A stretch of DNA of 64,000 nucleotides from Ornithodoros turicata (taxonomy: Eukaryota; Arthropoda; Arachnida; Ixodida; Argasidae). Made by a program: the position numbers and the translations under genes. Where the stretch lies: assembly GCF_037126465.1 (NCBI RefSeq), contig NC_088209.1, positions 24,495,146-24,559,145 of the forward strand, written 5' to 3'. The number at the start of each line of letters is the position of its first letter. Position 1 is the stretch's first letter. Positions 57,212-64,000 of this stretch are shown piece by piece. Under the pieces are notes generated by a model. The model ran no database searches, was not told the DNA's origin, and worked only from the letters and a program-made list of their open reading frames with translations.

Positions 57212-57624
57212 ATGGGCTTCACTGAACGCGTGCACCTTACCCAGGGGACCACCGACAACAACGTGTCTCTACCCAGCAACATATCCAACACGGACTACCC
57301 ACCCATGTTGGCGCTCGGTGTCGAACTGCAGGTTTTTCTCATCGCCCTCTACAGTTTCACCGCTCTCTTGGCTCTCGCCGGAAACATTATGGTGATTGTC
57401 GTGTTACTTCTGGGCCGAAGATCCTCCCGGGAACTGCGCCTGTTTCTTGTGAATTTGGCCCTCTCGGATATCACGATGGCTCTGTTTTCCATTCCCTTCA
57501 CGTACACGGATTTTATGCTCGGCCGCTGGATATTCGAGCCGTTTTTCTGTCCCGTCGTGCTTTTTATGCAGCACCTCTCCGTGATTGTGTCGGTGTACAC
57601 ACTCACTGCAATAGGAGTAGACAG
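57212..57624 (+). CDS. First coding exon of a class A (rhodopsin-like) peptide-type GPCR, copy B
   Basis: This exon encodes residues 1-137 plus two bases of Arg138 of a receptor paralogous to copy A. In order: an extracellular N-terminus (1-39) with sequons N17-V-S and N23-I-S; TM1 about 40-66 with GN (N58); TM2 about 76-96 with NLALSD (D86); W106 in ECL1; C113 at the start of TM3; VDR at 136-138. The donor is AG|GTGAGT with GT at 57625-57626, again phase 2 in the DRY Arg codon. The ATG at 57212 is the first in frame after a TAA at 57071-57073. From the shared DYPPM segment to VDR the two exons align over 111 residues without gaps with 19 differences (about 83 percent identity by eye), while their N-termini before DYPPM differ. 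Third-position differences are many, so this is a duplication of some age and not an allele or assembly copy. Transcription runs rightward; no TM4-TM7 exon is recognisable before 64000. The family is a class A peptide receptor, with kinin- or NPY-like TM3 features and unknown ligand. Confidence 0.9.
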
Positions 57625-58964
57625 GTGAGTCGGACCTTCCTGTGAACTTCAGTCGTGCAATCTCATTCTTCAGTGCTCCACTCTCACCCTCGACGCATTA
57701 ACCTCATGCTTTTCTTTTAAAGTCATCTTCTTCTGTAATCCATCTCATCCTTCTTTCGCCGTTTGTTAGTAATATTTTTGTTGTCATCTTTGTCTGTAAT
57801 ATATATCTCGTCCTTCTTTTACCGTTTGTTAGTTTATCCTTTCTTTCCTAATACTTTTATTTTCCTTTTTATTTATTTTATTCTTCCTTCATTTCTTTTT
57901 CTTTTTTCTTTGCGGAATAGCAAGCCGACGTCTCGTTTTTGCTGACCTTTCCCCCCTTCCACGTGCATGAAAAGGACGAGGAGATGGAACGAATCTGTCT
58001 CGTCCTTCTTTTCTTTATTATTTTTTTTTCCTCTTTGATTTCGTCATCTCTTTCGTCGTTGTCTCGGAACTTGTCGAATTCAAGCAGATGCTACCGTCGT
58101 CGGAATTACGACAGCTCACTCGCGTGCTGTTACTATGTCCTGCGTTTCATGATATTCGCTGATTCGCTCGATGTTCCTCTCTTTATGGATGCGGGAAGTT
58201 TACGTTTGTACATGGCACATGCGGCGCTATGGGGATCATAATACTTAAACATAGACACCTTTCCGTAGCGGTTGGCATGTCCAGTATTTTTATTTTTATT
58301 TATACGACAGTAATACAATGTTATATCTGTCATCTACATGATGTAATGCCCGGCTGTGCTGCAGATACATTTGCAAGAAAGCTTAAACAACTATGTATCG
58401 CTTGCAACACGTCGTCAGCTTTACCTTGCTGTGGTTTACGCGAAACTTCCTTGCAGTACCTCTCGCCTATGCAGCGGAATCGTGGGCCGAGCTCCAGGTC
58501 ACGTCTACCTTGCCCATTGATATTGATGTAATGGATCGATTGTCCTCACTTACTGCAAACAAGGGTGATGTTATTCCACAGCTATACAGGTTGTAGATGT
58601 GTATAGAACGAATGCTGGAATTTCCATGTAGTGCATGCATTTCAGCCTTGGTTTCCTATATTGTGGTGGGATTTTTTCTACGGACTAATTTGAAGATGAA
58701 ACTATTTCATTTTGTAAATTTACGCACAATACGTACAATACTGATGTTGCAAACTTTACTACCATTCAGCACACAATGGGTTCGAGTTGGTAAAATACGT
58801 CAACAAGAGGTTACAAAAGATGCACCTCACCTATACCACACCTCAATCAGTTTACTGCAGAATTCAAATCATTTTACCCATGAAAAAAAAATGCCCATGC
58901 AGGTTTGGTTAACGAAATACTGTTTCATGGAAAAAGCGACAACAACAACAACAACAGGGGGCGT

Positions 58965-59215
58965 CCCGCTCATTGGTGGTTGCCAAGGTCGTGCTGAAGA
59001 CTGGTAGGTGGTGGGTTCCAATCCACTGTCTGAGGTTTTCCCTGGGGTTTTCCGAAAACTTTCCAGACGAATATCGGCACAGTTGCCCCCTGAAGTCGGC
59101 CCAGGACGCATACTAACCCCTCTGTCCCCCACTCGTTCCTGCTGTCCTCTCTCCATCTGTCCACGTGTGTACCCCGCTCATAGCCACAGTTGCTTCGCGG
59201 CGCTAACACGGAACA
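58965..59215 (+). repeat. tRNA-derived SINE within the presumed intron of GPCR copy B
   Basis: It has a decayed B box (GGGTTCCAATCC), then CTGTCTGAGGTTTTCCCTGG, TTCCAGACGAATATCGGCAC, CTGAAGTCGGCCCAGGACGC and the tail GCTCATAGCCACAGTTGCTT, CGCGGCGCTAACACGG. A short run of CAACAACAACAACAACA precedes it at about 58941. Confidence 0.8.
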
Positions 59216-60139
59216 ACCTCAGGGTAAAAGAAACCGAACCTTTTCTAGGATGAAAGAACCTCACACATTGATAGAGCGTCACACGTGTCTAGTTGAAAAT
59301 GAACTCCTACTAAGACTTCGTTACTGGAAAGCGCTTTTCCACTGTTAAGTTCACTTCCCGTCGAGCACAAGTGTGCTGCAGTGAAGCGCGCATAACGACC
59401 GGAGCGGGTGTCGTGTACTTTTCCTTCCTCGCGCAGTCTTACCGACTTCGAAGTTTCGGATGTTGCCCATAATACCCCCTTTCGGAGCACAACGTGCAAG
59501 TTAACTGCCCTGGAAGATGGGTTCCAATGGGTAACCAATAAATTATGCAGGTACAGACGAAAGAAGCTGGAAGACAAACGATAAATACCTAGGCTGGGGC
59601 CCTCCAAGGAAAAGACGGGGATGGCATCAAGGGATTCTAGGCAGCAATTCAAAATTCGGAAATCCGAACCCCAGTGCCTAAAACTGCGAATCGAATCTTT
59701 CGAATCCACCAACCACGTTTGTTTGTTTCTTTTTTTTTTTTTTAATTGGTGCCTCCGGAGTCCGCCGAAAGCCTGATTTGTTTTATGTTTGTTTACATTG
59801 CGGCTCGGGACTGAAAGAGACCTGGCAGGAACTCTTACATTGCAAGTTTAAAATAGCGTGGTTTTGCTTTTGATTGTTCTTAGTTTTATTGAAAGAATTC
59901 AGACTCGAGAGTTTGTGTGTTTCCTTTAGTTGATGAACAGCATGTTAAATAAATTACATTCAAGAAGTATATCAGTATGTTTTCTCCTGTCATAGTCATC
60001 AGTTATTTGCTGTTGTTGAAAGCGAACTATTACTTAAGTTGTTTTTCATTAAACAAAGATATCAAATTCTGCTTCGAAACACTTTTCAGTAGAAGTGTTT
60101 TTCCCCTGGCTCTCTAAACTCTTTTTAAAGATGAGATTC

Positions 60140-60195
60140 GTAAGATTCGTGGATTCGGATTCGGATCCGGATCCGGATTCGGATTGGTAAAATTG
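60140..60195. repeat. (GGATTC/GGATCC)n minisatellite
   Basis: Six tandem hexamers GGATTC or GGATCC lie between 60150 and 60187. Scattered ATTCGAAT words at 59660-59710 and 56745-56850 suggest the same satellite family. Confidence 0.75.
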
Positions 60196-63100
60196 TGGAT
60201 TCGTCCCATCTCTAGCATCAACCTATGAACCGATACACCTTGAGAGCCTGCTGACATTGCACATTTTATAACTTGAACATCTCTGTTGGTCTCGTTCAAT
60301 AACCTTTTGAAGGATGCAACTGTAGTGAGAGGACTTCTGCGTCACTGGGTTTATTCACATTTCCGTTTTGCAAAGGCTCCTATTTTAATGCTCAGTGAAC
60401 ATGATGCATGCGAAGCAGATATTAAGGCTACATCGATTACAGTTCGTGACTTTTACTGTCCCCGACAAATCATACTTGTACTATAGTTTATCCACCCGTT
60501 TAGAACAAAAAATGACTTTTCTCATATAGATGTCTCACATATTGATGTGGCAATCCCTATATACGTAAATATTTAAATGCCGTTTGAAATGCAGCCCCTT
60601 GGTGTATTCATCACTTCTCCTTCATTTATTGTCGCCGTTGTTGTTGTTGGTGTATTCAAACCGCGTTCGAGTGCACGCACTTACAGAGTTTTAATAGAGA
60701 TCATGATTCCCGAACATCACAAAGAGATCCACAGCAGAAAACTGCCTGTCCGAGGCAAACGCACTTCCAAATGGGTGGAAGTTAGAAAAATATTTTGTCC
60801 CAAATAACAAGAACAGATGAATTGATGATGATGATGACGAACCAACACCAAGCTGCACCAACATGTGAGGACAACTTGCGAATTCGTGCTGACGAGCGCT
60901 CGGTTAACACTTACGATAATCAACAAATGCGCACAAGAGACACAGCAACGAACACACATGGATCAAAATAGCCAGCCAGCCAGCCAGAGCAATGTCAGCA
61001 ACAATAAGTAATCAGATAATTGAACTGTCTTGGCGCACTATAGCCTCAGTTGCTTGTGCGCCATGAAAACTCAAATCATCATCATCATAATCATCATCAT
61101 AAGGTAATTGAAGGAGGACGAAGCGCTTTTGCCCGAAGTGTCATAATCAAATAGCTAATTAATTACTTTGGTGTAATTAGTCATCTTCTAGTTGCATACT
61201 CTCTTCGAGAGCATCTAAAGCTACAGCAACTAAAGCTATACTCTCTCCGAGAGCATGTCCGCCTGTCTGTATTACTCAACTGCAAAAATGACTGACTGAT
61301 ATTCATTGAAAAAATATTTTTAAAAAATTAGAAAATGACAAAAACGATGGTGATGTGATGTGAGAAAAAATAGGGATGTGAAGACGAAAACGACATCTGT
61401 GCAGCTCTCATAGCATGTTCTATTTTAAAAAATCTGTAAAGGATAAAAAAAAGCGCCCTTTATGTTGTTGATGCTTCTCGACGTAGCTAGTTCCGCCCAC
61501 CAATCCCGCTACAAGTTTTACTCATTTAGTATTAGTGAAATAATTTATCCACGTTGCGTTGGCAGCGACAAAGAACAATAACATTGTTATCAGTATCACT
61601 TGCCCTGTCGGTACAAGAACAACAGTGGGGTAAGGAACCAGAAAGCGATTTGCCTGGGGGAAAAGTACAGCAGAAAAAGAGGAAGAAGAACGTCCACCCA
61701 GACCACAGCTCCAGACCGTATCGCGTGAATGGGAGGAGAAAATTGCATAAATTAATTACTGGAGCATTTCAGGGACTGCATTATTCTCCAGCAAAGACAC
61801 TGCCGATGGAGCGACCGCAGCAGGACAAGCCGGGATCAAATCAAATCCGATGCCCATTGATCTGTGAAAAACCCCGGCCGTTAGAGAACTGCCAAAACGA
61901 CACCCCGTCGTCGGACGCTCCTGCTACGGCATTGTTGCTTTTACATGTGGATGCACACTTTGCTTTTTCTTGGGCACAGTAGGAATCAAGAACGAATTCG
62001 TGTAGCGACGATGAGTGAAGAAATTTGCCACTGAATTTGCGTCAGAACGACATTCATACGCGCCATAAGAAGTTGTAGCGCCACCTTCTTGCAGAAGGCC
62101 ACCTTCGTCAGAACGGCGTACATCGTACTACCCGTGTACCAAATAGCCACCTCTTTCCGATATCCTCGCTTTATATTCTTGCTGTAAACTTCTTAGACGA
62201 AAGCACATCCGGTGAAAACAAATTTTGACATTTCAGAAATTCTGCAGCGACTTTCTTCCATCACGCTCGTCCTACAATAACACGCTATCCGAAGAGGCAC
62301 CTTATGTTTCCTGCTGGATCTACCAGTATAGCGCACGGTACCTTCGAGATCCCCTGCAGTCGTCCCCCCCCCTCCTCCCCCGATTCTTCATTCGACTCGG
62401 CTATCGTAGTGTTCCAAAGGAGCACCGGAACTTTATTTCCAGGGGTACTTTTTCAACAGACGTGCACCTATGTCGGCGGTATATCCTTACGATAACAGTA
62501 TACAACACTAGAATTTCATAGGTGTATCGGTACACGAGGCACACGCTGATTCTTTTATTGTTGGAGGAAAATTTAATATAACGTGATGGTAATGATTCTT
62601 TTATATGTTTACATACTGCAAGTGTAGCCTGGTGGGAATCTTGCCGCAAATCATATTTTACATGGGAAGCGTATGTTTCCGGCTGGAGTTGCAGACGAAA
62701 GGTACAACTCAGTGTAACTCATGCGGTTTGTGAAAGGCATCACACATCCCAGTACTCAGCTTGTCGCTTCGAGATGCCTCCCAAGGAGGTCAACGGTGCT
62801 GTACTCTTTCTATCAGGATGCGGTCTTAGTTAAGCCGTAAATTTATGCACGCTACCCTTTCTTCAAAATCGCGTTGGCACACCTATTGGAACACCAACCG
62901 AAGACTGCGCAAGTATCTTGATTGCATTGGTCAGTGTGCATATTCCACGCAATTATAGCTGCGTCATTCCGCGTCATGGAGCCTGCCGAGAAAACGAGGG
63001 GCAATATGTTTATTAGAGCAAAAGGGTTATGCATACGAGACAGCAAAACTCGCACTAAAAGATTTTTTTGTAACTGATCTGGTTCTGATCCATATTTCTA

Positions 63101-64000
63101 AACACGAACATTACAGCCTTGTTATGCACGTAGGGCTAGAGTTAGAACAAGTATTGAGCATATTATGCGACTGCTCTGTTAGTCCAGCAGTCGTAATACA
63201 TCGACACAGAAAATAGGTAATTTAAAAATCAATATGAGCTACGTGAAACTCACCAGTAATGTATGGCGGGCACAGAACGCGAACATGTCTGCGAACAAAC
63301 GAATATCGTCTGCATTGCGGCGGTCTCTGTACAGCCTGTCGTCTGCCAGCATCAACTGTATTTTCGTCCGCGTAACATCACAAATGACTTGTAGACGGCT
63401 GCCACGGCCTCAATTTATGCCCGTCCAAAAATTACACTATTTGCTACTTTTCCTAATAGCCATCTTCTATTGAATTTATGGGAACGCTCTCAGGCTGGTT
63501 GCGCGTAAAAGAAGCTATACTGCAACATCTCTTGTGGTTGTTTGTTGGAATGAAGAAAAGACGGCGAAACTTTAATTTCGCCAGTTGTGCCGTTTATTCA
63601 CAGTTTCGTAACCTCGTTCATCATCTGGTTCGCTTCGCACATGGTGTACGGCGTCTTCGCGTCAGCTTCAAAGGTAGTAAAATCGTTAAAATGCTCCAGT
63701 GCTGGGTAAACAGATTTAAAACAAGGACAAGATGAAGGATACAACACAGGGCTGTATATGTACTTAAACAGGTTCAATAAAGGAAATTATCACTTGGTTG
63801 GAGTTCAGCGCTTGTGTTGAGTCCTTCATTTTGTCTGTTTACCCAGCACTGGAGCATTTCAACGATTTTAGTATGTATATACCAACCTGCCCAATTTCTT
63901 ACACCCATTCAAAGGTAGTCCTTCAGATGTCATTTTGCATAGACACGTGTAGACTGCCGGAGTGCGGTAAGTGAGCGCGTAAGAATATCGCACTTGAAAG

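Larger units (their letters stand above)
57625..64000 (+). other. Presumed intron 1 of GPCR copy B and beyond
   Basis: From the GTGAGT donor at 57625 to the window end I find SINEs, purine/pyrimidine-rich repeats and the GGATTC array, but no exon encoding TM4-TM7. If the gene is intact, intron 1 exceeds 6.3 kb. Open frames at 61554-61982 and 62225-62521 show no domain. A dyad at about 63699 and 63840 pairs CAGTGCTGGGTAAACAGA with TCTGTTTACCCAGCACTG. Confidence 0.5.

Noticed and set aside
61554..61982. 142-codon open frame downstream of GPCR copy B as its next exon
   Set aside because: It contains no TM4-TM7-like hydrophobic segments and no Trp/Pro landmarks of class A receptors.
1..64000. 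LTR retrotransposon or endogenous viral element
   Set aside because: No pair of long direct repeats with TG...CA ends, primer binding site, or gag/pol/env-like frame was found.

Overview
This window is animal nuclear DNA, most likely from a tick (Acari: Ixodida). The evidence is spliced GPCR exons, pervasive tRNA-derived SINEs whose bodies resemble known ixodid tick SINEs (a tract near 27355 matches my memory of the Ruka-type body), 5'-truncated RNase H-bearing non-LTR retrotransposons, and many short inverted-repeat transposons (MITEs). No bacterial operons, rRNA genes or CRISPR arrays are visible. The species cannot be fixed from the sequence alone.

Only two host coding exons are convincing. 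Both are first coding exons of rhodopsin-class (class A) peptide-type GPCRs. They lie head to head and point outward: 10134-9692 on the minus strand near the left edge, and 57212-57624 on the plus strand near the right edge, about 47 kb apart. Each runs from an extracellular N-terminus with two N-glycosylation sequons through TM1, TM2 and TM3. Each stops at a GTGAGT donor that splits the Arg codon of the DRY motif in phase 2. They align without gaps over 111 residues with 19 differences counted by eye, so they are old paralogues. No continuing exon is recognisable inside the window, so positions 1-9691 and 57625-64000 are probably intron or lie beyond the gene.

The 47 kb between them, and the flanks, are a transposon graveyard. 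1-9.7 kb holds a mariner-type MITE, palindromic repeats and retroelement tails. 10-19 kb holds simple and satellite-like AT arrays, SINEs and an ATTCC-rich dispersed repeat. 19.6-20.9 kb holds a three-level nest: a retroelement interrupted by a MITE that is itself interrupted by a second MITE. 23-34 kb holds SINEs, an 898-bp long-TIR element, two non-LTR fragments and a PIF/Harbinger-like element. 37-42 kb holds a MITE, SINEs (one split by a 225-bp insertion) and retroelement copies, one with an internal palindromic rearrangement. 44-49 kb holds a large hairpin repeat, a hAT-like element with an 8-bp target duplication and a palindromic MITE. 52-56 kb holds a 190-bp-arm inverted repeat, the best-preserved RNase H retroelement fragment, a second Harbinger-like element and a tail-to-tail SINE fusion.

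No element in the window carries a complete transposase or reverse transcriptase; all look non-autonomous or decayed. Family names for transposons rest on terminal repeats and target-site duplications, not on transposase sequence.
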